Shown: positions 1 to 9,191, counted from the stretch's first letter. The stretch is 64,000 nucleotides of DNA from Verrucomicrobiota bacterium (GCA_019239825.1 JAFAZK010000030.1:26162-90161), one strand, 5' to 3'. The notes: generated from the sequence alone by a model not told the origin. Numbers and translations: made by a program.

Positions 1-20
1 CAAGCGCGGCAAAGCCGTAG

Positions 21-98
21 GTGGACGGAAGTGGACGGAGTGGAGACTTGGTAGGCGGAGTAGAGGGTGTGGACCCCCAGGCGTCTCCACTTCCGTCC
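21..98. repeat. Word-type inverted repeat
   Basis: The left arm is made of near-tandem decamers (GTGGACGGAA, GTGGACGGAG, then TGGAGAC). A right arm near 83-98 (GTCTCCACTTCCGTCC) is its reverse complement with one base of difference. It precedes the first gene and is the first of many intergenic palindromes built from short repeated words in this window. It may be a transcript end for a gene left of the window. Confidence 0.6.
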
Positions 99-199
99 GC
101 CGGGCCCACTAAGTCCACTCTCGCCCACTGAGCCTCACCGCTTGGCCTTGACAGTCCCCACGCTTCGGCTCATGAAAAAGAGGCGCAAGACGAAATCCC

Positions 200-778
200 A
201 TGTACAAGTTCTTCAGCTCACCGCTCCCCCCTTCCCAACTAATTTCCAAACTGCCGGAATTCACCGACGCAAAGAAAATAGACCCCAGTAAGAGCTCTCT
301 TTACGAAGGCGAAAAAGAGATCATCGCTCAGGTTAAAGGGACCCGTTTTACGGCAGAAAAACGGCAGAGAATCGGATGGGGATTAGCCTGGTTTTCGCCT
401 GGGTTTTGGTTCAAACCGGTTCTCACCGGATCAGTCACTCCGCTGAAAGAAGGCAGCGCCGTTATCTTTGAGGGCGGCACTCCGGTTATAATGAAAGTCC
501 TATGGGCCGTTGTCTTTGTTATTATCGTGCAAGCGGGCGCTATCTTCTTGATCTTAAACTATCCGGTAAACATCAGTTTCGACGGACTCCACGCCAATTC
601 GATCATGTTGGCCACCATCACGGCGATTAACCTCGCCGTTGTGATCCTCTTATTGCTCCCCTTTATCGGCTGGTGGTTAACCCGAAACGATTTGGCGTTT
701 GTCGCAGCCGCCGTCGAACGTCATCTGCAGCTTCAACCCGCGCAAAAATCGAGCGTCGACTGGTTGGTAGGCGTGTAA
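200..778 (+). CDS. Two-helix membrane protein of unknown function
   Basis: This 192-residue protein is not recognised. A soluble N-terminal part of about 95 residues is followed by two strong hydrophobic segments near residues 98-120 and 137-160, then a short tail with a basic and polar end. The layout suggests an inner-membrane protein with most of its mass in the cytoplasm. No catalytic motif is visible. There is no clear Shine-Dalgarno sequence before the ATG. It is convergent with the downstream LysR gene, separated by a hairpin. Confidence 0.6.
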   Translation: MYKFFSSPLPPSQLISKLPEFTDAKKIDPSKSSLYEGEKEIIAQVKGTRFTAEKRQRIGWGLAWFSPGFWFKPVLTGSVTPLKEGSAVIFEGGTPVIMKVLWAVVFVIIVQAGAIFLILNYPVNISFDGLHANSIMLATITAINLAVVILLLLPFIGWWLTRNDLAFVAAAVERHLQLQPAQKSSVDWLVGV

Positions 779-823
779 CGCCAAGCGGACGTTGTACTCG
801 TCTTCGTCTTCGTCCTCGAATCT

Positions 824-854
824 GGCAGAGCGGCGTGATGGAATGAGCTCTGCC
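824..854. terminator. Hairpin between convergent genes
   Basis: GGCAGAGC at 824-831 pairs with GCTCTGCC at 847-854, an 8 bp perfect stem with a 15-base loop. It lies between two convergent genes and could end both transcripts, although no strong T-run follows on either side. Just upstream, at about 799-819, is the word series CTTCGTCTTCGTCCTCG. Confidence 0.45.
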
Positions 855-897
855 TTCTGTTAAAAAGGCGGTGCGGAGCTTGCTGGTCGAACCTTAG

Positions 898-1794
898 CTA
901 ACCGTGCCGCCGCTTTCCGGTTGGCTCGGAGGCGGCAGCAACGAAGGCGCGCACAGAGTCGGTCGCGGCGTCCTTGCGCCAGAGGGCGACGAAAGTCCAC
1001 GGCGGCAAAATGGGACGCAGCTTCAGAAACTTTAAACGCGCTCCGGCTACGCGGTGCACGCTGCGTGGCAAGAGCGCAAACTCCTGTCCAGCCGCAAGGG
1101 CGGCGATCAGACTGGAGCCGCTGTCGTGCTCGCTGCCGATATGCGGCTGGCGACCAACGGCGGCAAACATCTTTTCGAGGTGTTGGTTGTAGCCTGGGAA
1201 ATCCTTGCTGGCAAAGGTCGCCACGGGCTCGGCCGCCACCTCCGCAAGGCTGACGAATTTTGCTTTGGCTAGCGGATGCGATGCTCCGACCACGACGCAC
1301 GTCTCGGAGCGCGCCAATTCTTGCATCTCTAGAATGGGCGATAGCTTCTCCCGCAACACCGTCAGAGCCACATCCAACTTGCCCTGAATCAGGAGCGGCT
1401 GCATGTCTTCGGCGGACAGGTCGTGCAGGGTGACGCGCACCTCGGCAAATCGTGCTTTGAAAATGCGCAGGGCGCGAGATAGCATTCCCGCAGTGCCGGA
1501 GGGAAGGTAGCCGACGTTGATCTCCGTCGGCAACGCGAGGCTGCGACGGACCTTCGCGACCGAGGCGGCAACATGCGCGAGAACGTCGCGGGCTTCGCCG
1601 AAGAAAATCTTGCCCGCCGCCGTCAGGCGCACGGACTTGCCGGTGCGTGCGAGCAGGAGCAGGCCAAGTTCCTCCTCCAGGTCGTGGACCTGACGACCGA
1701 CGGCTGGTTGGGAGACCCGCAGCTTGGCCGCTGCGCGCGAGACGTTTTCCTCCTCCGCCACGGCGACAAAGTAACGCAGGTGGCGCAGTTCCAT
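898..1794 (-). CDS. LysR-family transcriptional regulator
   Basis: The 298-residue protein has the usual LysR length. An N-terminal winged helix-turn-helix (about residues 1-60, with the typical SRAAAKLRVSQPAVGRQV segment) is followed by a periplasmic-binding-type effector domain from about residue 90. It is divergent from the SDR gene at 1948, the classic arrangement for a LysR regulator controlling its neighbour, so it probably regulates the SDR-deacetylase set. The effector cannot be predicted. The gene looks richer in G+C than the housekeeping genes of the window, fitting an acquired patch. The start at 1794 gives a standard LysR N-terminus. Confidence 0.9.
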   Translation of the reverse strand: MELRHLRYFVAVAEEENVSRAAAKLRVSQPAVGRQVHDLEEELGLLLLARTGKSVRLTAAGKIFFGEARDVLAHVAASVAKVRRSLALPTEINVGYLPSGTAGMLSRALRIFKARFAEVRVTLHDLSAEDMQPLLIQGKLDVALTVLREKLSPILEMQELARSETCVVVGASHPLAKAKFVSLAEVAAEPVATFASKDFPGYNQHLEKMFAAVGRQPHIGSEHDSGSSLIAALAAGQEFALLPRSVHRVAGARLKFLKLRPILPPWTFVALWRKDAATDSVRAFVAAASEPTGKRRHG

Positions 1795-1947
1795 GATCCT
1801 GCGAGTCTAAAAAAAAAGCATAACGGGTCAAGGAACATAGCATTTCACGAAGATCGTCGAGACGCGGACGTTGCGATCAGCAGCCGCCCGCTTAACCGAG
1901 TGGCAAACCAACGACTCGGACCTGAAAGAACCTGTAAAGACAAGGCC

Positions 1948-2721
1948 ATGAACAATGCTTCGAATCAATACAAAGCCGAACGATCACCCACCCACGACCT
2001 CATCGGACAGCGGGTCGTGGTGGTCGGCGGTAAAACCGGGATAGGCCTCGGTGTCGCCCGAGCGGCTCAAGCGGCTGGCGCGACCGTCGCGGTCGCCAGT
2101 CGGCGCAACCTTTCCGCCAAGGAACGTCCGGACTTGGCTTCCTTCGAGCAGGTCAGCCTCGATCTGTCCGACGAAGCGTCCGTGCGCGTGGCTTTTGACG
2201 CCATCGGCTCCTTTGACCACCTCCACGTCACCGCCGGCGGCGAGGCTGGCTCATGGGGCACTTTTATGGATGAAGACATGCGCGGGGTCCGCAATTATAT
2301 GGAGAGCAAGTTCCTGGGTTCCTGGGCCTGTGCGCGCCACGCCGCCCCGCATCTTGCGAAGGATGGAACAATCACCTTTGTCACGGGGGGCACCGCGGCG
2401 CGCGCGAAGCTCGGTTTAGCCGCTGTCACGTCCGTCTTCTCCGCCGTCGAGGCCCTGTCTCGCTCCCTGGCACTGGAGCTGGCACCGGTGCGGGTCAACA
2501 CGATCCGGCCCGGATTCGTGGAAACCGAGTGGTGGAACTTTCTCTCCGAGGCGCAACGCGACGAATTACGGGCGAAAGTGCGGGCCAAATTCCCTGCTCG
2601 GCATCTCGGCACGCCGGCGGACGTTGGGCATGCCGCCCTCTTTCTTATGACCAACCCCTACATTACGGGCACCGTGTTGGAGGTTTCCGGCGGTGAGCTG
2701 CTCGTGGACTGGCTCTTCTAA
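1948..2721 (+). CDS. SDR-family protein lacking the usual catalytic Tyr/Lys
   Basis: This is a 257-residue Rossmann-fold short-chain dehydrogenase with the nucleotide-binding motif GGKTGIGLG at residues 27-35 and the C-terminal segment ELAPVRVNTIRPGFVET typical of classical SDRs. At the place of the catalytic YxxxK there is V160-T-S-V-F164, so both key residues appear to be missing. The protein may bind NAD(P) without classical dehydrogenase activity, or use another mechanism. The ATG at 1948 was chosen because it begins a normal SDR; the open frame extends upstream only through the antisense of the LysR gene. It lies 28 bp before the next reading frame. Confidence 0.85.
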   Translation: MNNASNQYKAERSPTHDLIGQRVVVVGGKTGIGLGVARAAQAAGATVAVASRRNLSAKERPDLASFEQVSLDLSDEASVRVAFDAIGSFDHLHVTAGGEAGSWGTFMDEDMRGVRNYMESKFLGSWACARHAAPHLAKDGTITFVTGGTAARAKLGLAAVTSVFSAVEALSRSLALELAPVRVNTIRPGFVETEWWNFLSEAQRDELRAKVRAKFPARHLGTPADVGHAALFLMTNPYITGTVLEVSGGELLVDWLF

Positions 2722-2749
2722 GGGTTTTTCCCCTTCATCCTCGAAAAAA

Positions 2750-3052
2750 ATGAACATCGGCATAATCGGTGCAGGCTTCATCGGCGGGGCTCTCGCCCGG
2801 CCTCTCGCACTGCTTGGACATCGCATTACCATCGCCAACTCACGCGGGCCGCACACCCTGGGTGCGGTCGCGGCTCAGACCGGGGCAAGGCCTGCCACCA
2901 TCGAACAAGCGGTGCATGGACAGGAGCTGGTCATCGTTTCGATCCCGCAAAAAGCGGTCCCTGGTTTACCGAAGGCGTTGTTCGGAGGCCTGCCCGTCGA
3001 GCTGCCGGTGATCGACACTGGCAACTATCCACTCAAAGCAAATAAACCATGA
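2750..3052 (+). pseudogene. Truncated NADP/F420-type reductase (Rossmann N-terminus only)
   Basis: The 100-residue frame begins MNIGIIGAGFIGGALARPLA, a dinucleotide-binding fold like NADPH-dependent F420 reductases and related NAD(P)-binding proteins. Those proteins are usually about 200 residues or longer. Here the frame stops soon after the DTGNYPLK segment, where the second half should start. Its stop overlaps the ATG of the deacetylase by the ATGA arrangement. I read it as a gene remnant joined to the next gene by recombination; expression as a small NADP-binding protein is possible. Confidence 0.7.
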
Positions 3053-4050
3053 ACCGTCGCTCTTTTCTTGCCGCCAGCGTGACCGCCGCCGCCACCACGC
3101 TGACCTCGGAGTTGGTGAGGGCCGAATCACCTTCATCTTCCGCCTCGCCCGCACCATCAAACTCATGGTCCTTCTGGCCCAACGGAGCGCGCATGGCGGT
3201 GAGCCTGTCGCTGATGTTCGAGGCTGGCGGCCAGCCAATTTCGGGCGCAGGCGGTTTCCTGGCCGAGCCGATCCAGGCCGGCCTGCCCGACCTGCCCACC
3301 AATGCGCTTTTTGCCTATGGCTACACCGAGGGTATCCCGCGCGTGCTCGACCTGATGGACAAGCACGGCATCAAGCTGTCGTCTTTTATGATCGGGCGCG
3401 CCGTCGAGACCAACCCGGAGATCGCCCGAGAGATCGTTCGCCGCGGCCACGAGGCGGCAGCGCACGGCCGCACCTGGGAAAACAGCTATCACTTGCCGCC
3501 CGAACAGGAGCGGCAGTTCATCAAGGATTGCGCCGACACCATCGAACGCGTGACCGGGCAGCGCCCGGTCGGCTGGAACGCCTTCTACCTGCGCAACTCC
3601 GTCCACACGCTGGAGATCCTCCAGGACCTGGGCTTCCTCTACCACATCGACGACCCGAGCCGCGACGAGCCGTTCATCACGCCTATCCGTGGCAAGGACT
3701 TCGTCACGGTGCCGTACACCTTCCACTTGAACGATCTGGTCCTGCCACCATTCCAAGGGTACGATCCGGCGGCCTACGTGCAGACTTTGACCGACGAGTT
3801 CGACCAGCTCTACGCCGAGGCGGCGACCCAGCGGCGGATGATGGTCATCGCCATGCACGATCGGGTTTCCGGCCACGCCGCGCGGGTGCGCCCGCTTGAC
3901 CGCTTTCTCACCTACGCACGGGGGTACAAAGACGTGTGGTTCGCCCGCAAGGATGAAATCGCACGGTGGGCACTGCAAACCCGCACCCAGACACCGGTGG
4001 TCGAGCGCGGCCCCGCCGGCTTAACGGGGCTGCCGGGCCCGAGCAGGTAA
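3049..4050 (+). CDS. Tat-exported polysaccharide deacetylase (NodB-like)
   Basis: The 333-residue protein starts with a twin-arginine signal (NRRSFLAAS, then a hydrophobic alanine/threonine stretch), so it is probably exported folded. The rest resembles the NodB/chitin-deacetylase carbohydrate esterase fold in the PuuE-like variant: SLMFEAGG near the first metal site, an SSFMIGRAVETNPEI segment, RGHEAAAHGRTWENSY, and a late MVIAMHDR. A metal-dependent deacylase or amidase role is likely, with substrate unknown. Its ATG overlaps the stop of the truncated reductase. The start is supported by the Tat motif immediately after the Met. Confidence 0.82.
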   Translation: MNRRSFLAASVTAAATTLTSELVRAESPSSSASPAPSNSWSFWPNGARMAVSLSLMFEAGGQPISGAGGFLAEPIQAGLPDLPTNALFAYGYTEGIPRVLDLMDKHGIKLSSFMIGRAVETNPEIAREIVRRGHEAAAHGRTWENSYHLPPEQERQFIKDCADTIERVTGQRPVGWNAFYLRNSVHTLEILQDLGFLYHIDDPSRDEPFITPIRGKDFVTVPYTFHLNDLVLPPFQGYDPAAYVQTLTDEFDQLYAEAATQRRMMVIAMHDRVSGHAARVRPLDRFLTYARGYKDVWFARKDEIARWALQTRTQTPVVERGPAGLTGLPGPSR

Positions 4051-4160
4051 AGAAGATCAGCGGCCGCCGAACGACTTGGAATTCATTGGCGGTCACATGG
4101 TGACGGCTTTGTAATCTGCGTTTGCAGTAGTACGAATCGACAGTCAATCGAGAGGAACTT

Positions 4161-5177
4161 ATGAAGGTAATCGAACTGACAGCAGCAAGCATGGATGCCT
4201 TCCGGCACGCTTCACGTCCAGACATCGAGCCCGGACCTGGAGAAGCGCTCATCGCGCTGAAGGCTGCGTCCCTGAACTTCCTCGATATCGCGGTGGCGAC
4301 AGGAAAGTATCCGCTCTCGTCGTTTCCTATCGTGCCTGTGACGGATGGAGCGGGTGAAATCGTGGCGCTGGGACACGCCGTCGCTGGGCAAGAGGAATGG
4401 AAGGTGGGTGACCGCGTTGTTCCACACTTCCTGCCGTACTGGCAGGATGGCCGATTGCCCGTCGCCGGAGGTGGGCCGCGCCGCGGGATTGACCTTCAGG
4501 GCAGCCTTGCTGAGTACGTCGTTGTTCCACAAGCCGGACTTGTGCGGACGCCGGCTCATCTCACCGACGTTCAAGCAGCGACGCTGCCGATTGCAGCCAC
4601 CACTGCCTGGAATACGCTGCGGGTTGCGCAGCTGGGCCCACAGAAGACAGCGCTGCTACTGGGAACGGGCGGCGTTTCCATCTTCGCGCAGCAACTTGCA
4701 AAGGCGCACGGGGCACGCTTGATCATTACCACGTCTTCTGAGGAGAAGGCGGAACGCTGCCGGGCGCTTGGGGCAGACAAGGTCATTAACTACAAACAAC
4801 ATCCGAATTGGGCAGACGAGGTTCTTCGCCTCACGGACGGAAACGGAGCTGACTTCGTCCTGGAGACCGGAGGGAAGCAGACGTTGCCACAGTCGATTCG
4901 CGCAGCAGCTCTTGACAGCTCGATCCTCGTGATCGGCTTCCTCTCTGGCACTGAGGCACCAGTCGATGTGCTGCAGATCATGGAGAAGCGCATTCGGCTG
5001 CAAGGCAACACTACAGGGCCTGTCTCCGCCCTGCGCGATGTCGCCGCTGCAATCGCGAACCACAACATCGTTCCGGTTGTGGATCAGGTCTTTGAATGGG
5101 GCAGTGCTTCCGATGCCTTTCGGCATGTCGCGGCGGGTGGCCACTTTGGCAAAGTCGCCATCACGATTTCGAAGTGA
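4161..5177 (+). CDS. MDR-family NAD(P)-dependent alcohol dehydrogenase / quinone oxidoreductase
   Basis: The 338-residue protein is a medium-chain dehydrogenase/reductase. It has a GroES-like N-terminal part (VPVTDGAGEIVALG near residues 60-73) and a Rossmann domain with LLLGTGGVSIFAQQLAKA near 165-182. The structural zinc cysteine cluster is absent, so it resembles zinc-free quinone oxidoreductase-like members. The ATG is preceded by GAGAGGAACTT, one of the better ribosome sites in the window. It stands 110 bp after the deacetylase. The substrate cannot be told from sequence. Confidence 0.88.
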   Translation: MKVIELTAASMDAFRHASRPDIEPGPGEALIALKAASLNFLDIAVATGKYPLSSFPIVPVTDGAGEIVALGHAVAGQEEWKVGDRVVPHFLPYWQDGRLPVAGGGPRRGIDLQGSLAEYVVVPQAGLVRTPAHLTDVQAATLPIAATTAWNTLRVAQLGPQKTALLLGTGGVSIFAQQLAKAHGARLIITTSSEEKAERCRALGADKVINYKQHPNWADEVLRLTDGNGADFVLETGGKQTLPQSIRAAALDSSILVIGFLSGTEAPVDVLQIMEKRIRLQGNTTGPVSALRDVAAAIANHNIVPVVDQVFEWGSASDAFRHVAAGGHFGKVAITISK

Positions 5178-5187
5178 CCGGGAGAAC

Positions 5188-5298
5188 AGTCACCTCGAGG
5201 TCATCATCGACAGGCAGTTCGCTTTGTCCGATGCCGCCGAAGCCCATGCATATATCGAGCAGAACAGCATTCTGGGACGCGTCGTCCTGCGCCCCTAA
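5188..5298 (+). pseudogene. C-terminal remnant of a second MDR oxidoreductase
   Basis: In a frame different from the intact MDR gene, right after its stop, the translation contains IIDRQFALSDAAEAHAYIEQ and ends GRVVLRP before a stop. This is the characteristic end of zinc-free MDR enzymes (a final helix followed by G-K/R-V-V-L). No start or N-terminal part exists, so it is the tail of a lost relative, suggesting recombination or replacement at this spot. Confidence 0.65.
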
Positions 5299-5433
5299 AT
5301 GAAACGGATCGCCTGCACTTAGTGTCGTCCGCTGCACCTGTGTAGGCGATGTTGTGGAGGCCCTTGCCTGAGCCCAGCTCGCCACCAACCACCAGCACCG
5401 CACTGATCGAGAACGAGGACGGGTACAAACAAT

Positions 5434-6186
5434 TTACCTCTCATCAATCCTCCCCCGGCTCCCATCCCAAAGCGATCCGACGCAGATGGCGAGATAACCG
5501 CAGGCGATGCCTAATCCCAATTCGCCAGTCAGCCAGGGCCGATGCGATTGGCTAAGTGCCACAGGATTAAACACCAAAAAATTGTGCACGGCGTGGAACA
5601 GCACCGGTGGCCACAAACTGCCGGCTCTCATCCGCAACCACACTAGCAACACGTTGAGGCCGAAGAGCAGAGTACCGATAGTCAGCACCTGGAGCCCGAG
5701 GACCGGTTTGGAATACGATCCAGCCAAGAAAAATAACCAGAGATAGAAAAGGAACCACGGTAACCAGCTACACCACACCAGACCGGTAAAGCCCAGGCGG
5801 CCCGCGAGCAGAGGAGCTAAAAAGCCGCGCCAGCCTATTTCCTCTCCCAAGGCGCCAAAGACAGAAAAGAGAAATCCAAGTACGAACAACGCGATTGAGC
5901 CGACCCCGATTTCTACAAGGTCGATCTGCAGGGTCTCTAATCCCGATAGCCAAAGCGCGCCCAGGATAATCCCACACACACCGACCGGGGTGATCACCGC
6001 CAAAACCAGGAACCTAATCTTCGGCCGCTTCGCGCCTCGAAGCCTGACCTTAGAGTATCGGGCTGCAAGTATTCCAGCGATTCCCGGGATCCACATCGCT
6101 ACAAACACTGCGACCGCCGGATACACCCTAAAAAAGCCGGTGAAGAAGTTCAGCCCTGTGAGGGCAGCCATCGACAAAAGAAGCAC
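5434..6186 (-). CDS. CPBP-family intramembrane metalloprotease
   Basis: The 250-residue polytopic membrane protein has the two signature motifs of the CAAX-prenyl-protease/bacteriocin-processing (Abi) family: EEIGWR at residues 115-120 and FHAVHN at 197-202. The glutamates and histidines would hold the active-site metal within the membrane. It lies on the same strand as urtE, 164 bp downstream, but a urea-related role is not implied. Bacterial members act in peptide processing or self-immunity; the substrate here is unknown. Confidence 0.85.
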   Translation of the reverse strand: MLLLSMAALTGLNFFTGFFRVYPAVAVFVAMWIPGIAGILAARYSKVRLRGAKRPKIRFLVLAVITPVGVCGIILGALWLSGLETLQIDLVEIGVGSIALFVLGFLFSVFGALGEEIGWRGFLAPLLAGRLGFTGLVWCSWLPWFLFYLWLFFLAGSYSKPVLGLQVLTIGTLLFGLNVLLVWLRMRAGSLWPPVLFHAVHNFLVFNPVALSQSHRPWLTGELGLGIACGYLAICVGSLWDGSRGRIDER

Positions 6187-6350
6187 TGCAAAGAAAATCA
6201 GTGCCGGCCAGGGGGCCGTTGGGCCTTTTCTATTTAAATTAGATTCGGGGGCAGAGGTTAAGATCCGCAGATTGCTCAGATTACACAGATTGGAAGCCGG
6301 CGAAAGGCGTGAAACAAGAGCTCATCCCTATCGACCTGGATCATTCCGCC

Positions 6351-7055
6351 TTACACCGTTAGATGCTGCTTAACGACTTGGTCGGTCAGATCTGCAACGG
6401 GTCCTTGGGCCACGACACTACCCCGGTCCAGGATTGCGAAGTTATCCGCCAACTCTTTACAGAATTCCAGGTATTGCTCCACCAACAGGATGGTAATGGA
6501 CTCTTTTCTGAGGAGCTTAATTGCCTCGCCGATCTGGTCGATGATGTTGGGCTGGATTCCCTCAGTCGGTTCGTCAAGGATCAGAAGCTTCGGCTCTGTC
6601 AAAAGCGCACGCCCAATCGCAAGCTGTTGTTGCTGGCCGCCGGAAAGCATCCCGCCTTTGCGCGCCAAAAAATCCTTGATGATGGGAAACAACGAATAAA
6701 CGCGTTCCAACGCCTCTTTCGATTTTTTCCGTTTGGCCACGGCGCCAATAGAAAGGTTTTCCTCAACCGTGAGATGCGGGAAAATCCCTCGACCCTGAGG
6801 AACGTATCCTATGCCGGCTCGAGCTCGCCCTTCGGGAGGCATCCGGGAAATATCGTGCCCGTCAAAAACCACGCGGCCACTATTCGGTTTGTAAAGGCCA
6901 ACGACACTCTTCAAAGTGGTGGTTTTCCCCACCCCGTTGCGCCCCATTAAGCAAAACACATGATTGGCGCCGACCTCGAGACTCACGTCGCGCAGAATCC
7001 GGGAGCCGCCCAACGAGATGCTGACTTTGTCAACGCTCAGCATGGATGACGTCAT
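6351..7055 (-). CDS. urtE: Urea ABC transporter ATP-binding subunit UrtE
   Basis: This is one of two ATPases of the high-affinity urea importer. It has Walker A GRNGVGKTT, the signature LSGGQQQQLAIGRALL and Walker B LLILDEPTEGIQPN, and the short C-terminus of branched-chain/urea-type ATPases. The ATG at 7055 (MTSSMLSVDKV, 234 residues) was preferred over an upstream in-frame ATG at 7097 because a purine-rich GGAAGAAAG lies just before it. It overlaps the end of urtD by 26 bases, implying coupled translation. The family is shared with branched-chain amino-acid transporters; the linked urease genes and urtABCD favour urea. Confidence 0.9.
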   Translation of the reverse strand: MTSSMLSVDKVSISLGGSRILRDVSLEVGANHVFCLMGRNGVGKTTTLKSVVGLYKPNSGRVVFDGHDISRMPPEGRARAGIGYVPQGRGIFPHLTVEENLSIGAVAKRKKSKEALERVYSLFPIIKDFLARKGGMLSGGQQQQLAIGRALLTEPKLLILDEPTEGIQPNIIDQIGEAIKLLRKESITILLVEQYLEFCKELADNFAILDRGSVVAQGPVADLTDQVVKQHLTV

Positions 7056-7803
7056 GTTTTTTCTTTCTTCCCAGATAAACCTCGATGACCCGTTCATCGT
7101 TTTGGATTTCGTCCAGGGATCCCTCGCAAAGAACGCTCCCCTGGTGAAGCACAGTCACCTTACTGGCGAGCTGCCGTACAAAGACCATGTCATGTTCGAT
7201 AACGATGATCGTGTGCTTGCCGGCTAAGCTTAAGAGCAGCTCACCGGTCCGTGCCGTCTCTTCATCCGTCATGCCGGCCGCGGGTTCATCCACCAGCATC
7301 AATTCCGGATCTTGAGCGATCAGCATCCCGATTTCGAGCCATTGCTTTTGGCCATGCGCCAAAGCGCCCGCCCTAACCTGAGCCTTGTCCTTTAGATTGA
7401 TGATCTCGAGCACCTCAAAGATCCGCTCATTCTGGGCCGGAGTGACCTTGCCAAAAATCGCGCTCCACACTCCCCGGCTGCCCCTGAGGCCTAGCAGGAT
7501 GTTCTCGTAAACGGTGTGATCGGAGTAGACGCTGGGAGTCTGAAATTTGCGCCCAATTCCCATCCGATAAATTTGGTATTCGCTCCTCTTGGTAACCGGC
7601 GTGTCCTTGAATTCAATCTGTCCTTGGTCGGGCCGGGTCCTGCCGGTAATCAAGTCGAGAAAGGTGCTTTTGCCGGCTCCATTCGGTCCGATGATGGTGC
7701 GAAGCTCGCCTTCATCCAGATAAAAATTCAAATCGTTGATCGCCTTGAAACCGTCGAAACTTTTCGTCACGCCCTCCGCGGTGAGGATGAATTTCTTGTT
7801 CAT
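7030..7803 (-). CDS. urtD: Urea ABC transporter ATP-binding subunit UrtD
   Basis: The 257-residue ATPase has Walker A IGPNGAGKST, an RKFQTPSVY Q-loop region typical of UrtD, the signature variant AHGQKQWLEIGM and Walker B LMLVDEPAAGM. Its longer insertions match the UrtD/LivG type, as opposed to the UrtE/LivF type. It would pair with UrtE to power UrtB-UrtC. A gap of 194 bases separates it from urtC upstream, with no gene in it. The ATG at 7803 gives a normal length. Confidence 0.92.
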   Translation of the reverse strand: MNKKFILTAEGVTKSFDGFKAINDLNFYLDEGELRTIIGPNGAGKSTFLDLITGRTRPDQGQIEFKDTPVTKRSEYQIYRMGIGRKFQTPSVYSDHTVYENILLGLRGSRGVWSAIFGKVTPAQNERIFEVLEIINLKDKAQVRAGALAHGQKQWLEIGMLIAQDPELMLVDEPAAGMTDEETARTGELLLSLAGKHTIIVIEHDMVFVRQLASKVTVLHQGSVLCEGSLDEIQNDERVIEVYLGRKKKHDVIHAER

Positions 7804-7997
7804 CGTGCTTCCGTCTTCGCCAAAGTCTTTGTATGTGACGCGCCTCGCTTGCGAGGGCGACCTTCAGTGGAAATCGCCCTCCAGAGTGGGTTACGGCGGG
7901 CAGCCTGTGCTCGAAATCGAAGCGTTGAAGTCTCGGAGCGATGGAGTGTTGGAGTATGGGATTGTTGCCCTAGTTGCTGAGTATTCATACGGCTCAC

Positions 7998-9191
7998 TCA
8001 GTCTGCGCGCCCGGTGCGAATCACGTCGCCTGGCGAATTTGATGTTTCCTTGGCCTGCAATGGCGCCTGATTGCCGCGCTGCGCCGAGATCCCTTTCAAA
8101 AATGTGGCGCTACGCTGGAACAGCGAGTAAAGCTGCTTCGGCAAACCAACCAGCCCCTTTGGCATAAAGAGCACAACGATCGCGAACATGGCTCCCAGAA
8201 TAATGAGCCAGAGATCCGGAAAGGCGCGCGTGGCCCAGCTCTTCAAGGCGTTTACTACAATCGCGCCAACGATAGGCCCGATCAACGTGCCCCGTCCGCC
8301 GACCGCGACCCAGACCACCGCTTCTAGAGATTTGTCAGGCGCCATCTCGCTAGGATTGATGATCCCAACCTGAGGGACATAAAGCGCACCCGCCAAGCTG
8401 GCGATGATGGCGCTCACCACGAACACAAACAATTTGAAATTGGCTGCCGCATAGCCAGAAAACAAAACCCGATTCTCACTGTCCCGGACCGCTCTCTGGA
8501 TTTTGCCGAACTTCGTCATCGTTAGCCACCGGCAAAAGACGTAGGTCAAAATGACAAGAATACCGGTAGCGATGAACAAGCTGCGTTGCGTGGCGGCGCT
8601 CCGGATATCCTGACCCAGAATGAACTTAAAGTCGGTCAGGCCGTTATTGCCGCCGAAGGTGAAATCATTCCGGAAAAACATGAGGCAAGCGCCATAGGTG
8701 AGCGCCTGGGTCAGAATGGAAAAGTAAACGCCGCGGATCCTGGAACGAAAGGCCAGAAATCCGAAAACCAAGGCTAACAGTCCGGGCACTAGAACCACAG
8801 CAGCCACAGAGAACCAGAAACTCCGGAAGGGGATCCAATGGAGCGGCAGCGCGGGGTAACCGAGGAAGACCATGAAGTCAGGAAGATCGCTATGGTATTG
8901 GCCGAGCTTTCCAATCAACAACATCAGATGCATGCCGAAAGCGTAGCCGCCCAGAGCGAAAAACAGACATTGACCCAGACTTAGCAGCCCGGTGTAACCC
9001 CAGAGCAAATCGACGCTCATAGCCAGCACGGCATAACAGAGGTATTTGCCGTACAGATTAATGGTGAAATCGCTGAGATGGAAAACGCTGGTCTCGGGAA
9101 CCAAAGCGTTGAACGCCGGCAGAACGCCCAGGATAATAATTGCCCCTATTCCGACGCCCCACAATTCGGCTTTACGGAACTTATTCTGCAT
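7998..9191 (-). CDS. urtC: Urea ABC transporter permease UrtC
   Basis: The 397-residue polytopic permease belongs to the branched-chain/urea family. Its middle contains the conserved [16 protein letters not shown] segment (here [15 protein letters not shown]), and a late [13 protein letters not shown] loop interacts with the ATPases. It forms the membrane channel with UrtB. It lies between urtB and urtD on the minus strand, with a palindromic spacer separating it from urtB. Confidence 0.92.
   Translation of the reverse strand: MQNKFRKAELWGVGIGAIIILGVLPAFNALVPETSVFHLSDFTINLYGKYLCYAVLAMSVDLLWGYTGLLSLGQCLFFALGGYAFGMHLMLLIGKLGQYHSDLPDFMVFLGYPALPLHWIPFRSFWFSVAAVVLVPGLLALVFGFLAFRSRIRGVYFSILTQALTYGACLMFFRNDFTFGGNNGLTDFKFILGQDIRSAATQRSLFIATGILVILTYVFCRWLTMTKFGKIQRAVRDSENRVLFSGYAAANFKLFVFVVSAIIASLAGALYVPQVGIINPSEMAPDKSLEAVVWVAVGGRGTLIGPIVGAIVVNALKSWATRAFPDLWLIILGAMFAIVVLFMPKGLVGLPKQLYSLFQRSATFLKGISAQRGNQAPLQAKETSNSPGDVIRTGRAD

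Noticed and set aside
860..1843. 327-codon open frame antisense to the LysR gene
   Set aside because: Arginine-, alanine- and serine-rich low-similarity translation typical of a shadow in GC-rich DNA; the LysR frame fully explains the region.
3163..3978. 271-codon open frame antisense to the deacetylase, and a 244-codon frame on the same strand
   Set aside because: Both overlap the well-supported deacetylase completely and show no domain features.
5204..5428. Open frame with VLVVGGELGSGKGLHNIAY on the minus strand after the MDR remnant
   Set aside because: Suggestive glycine-rich stretch but no start-to-domain match; it overlaps the MDR remnant and looks accidental.
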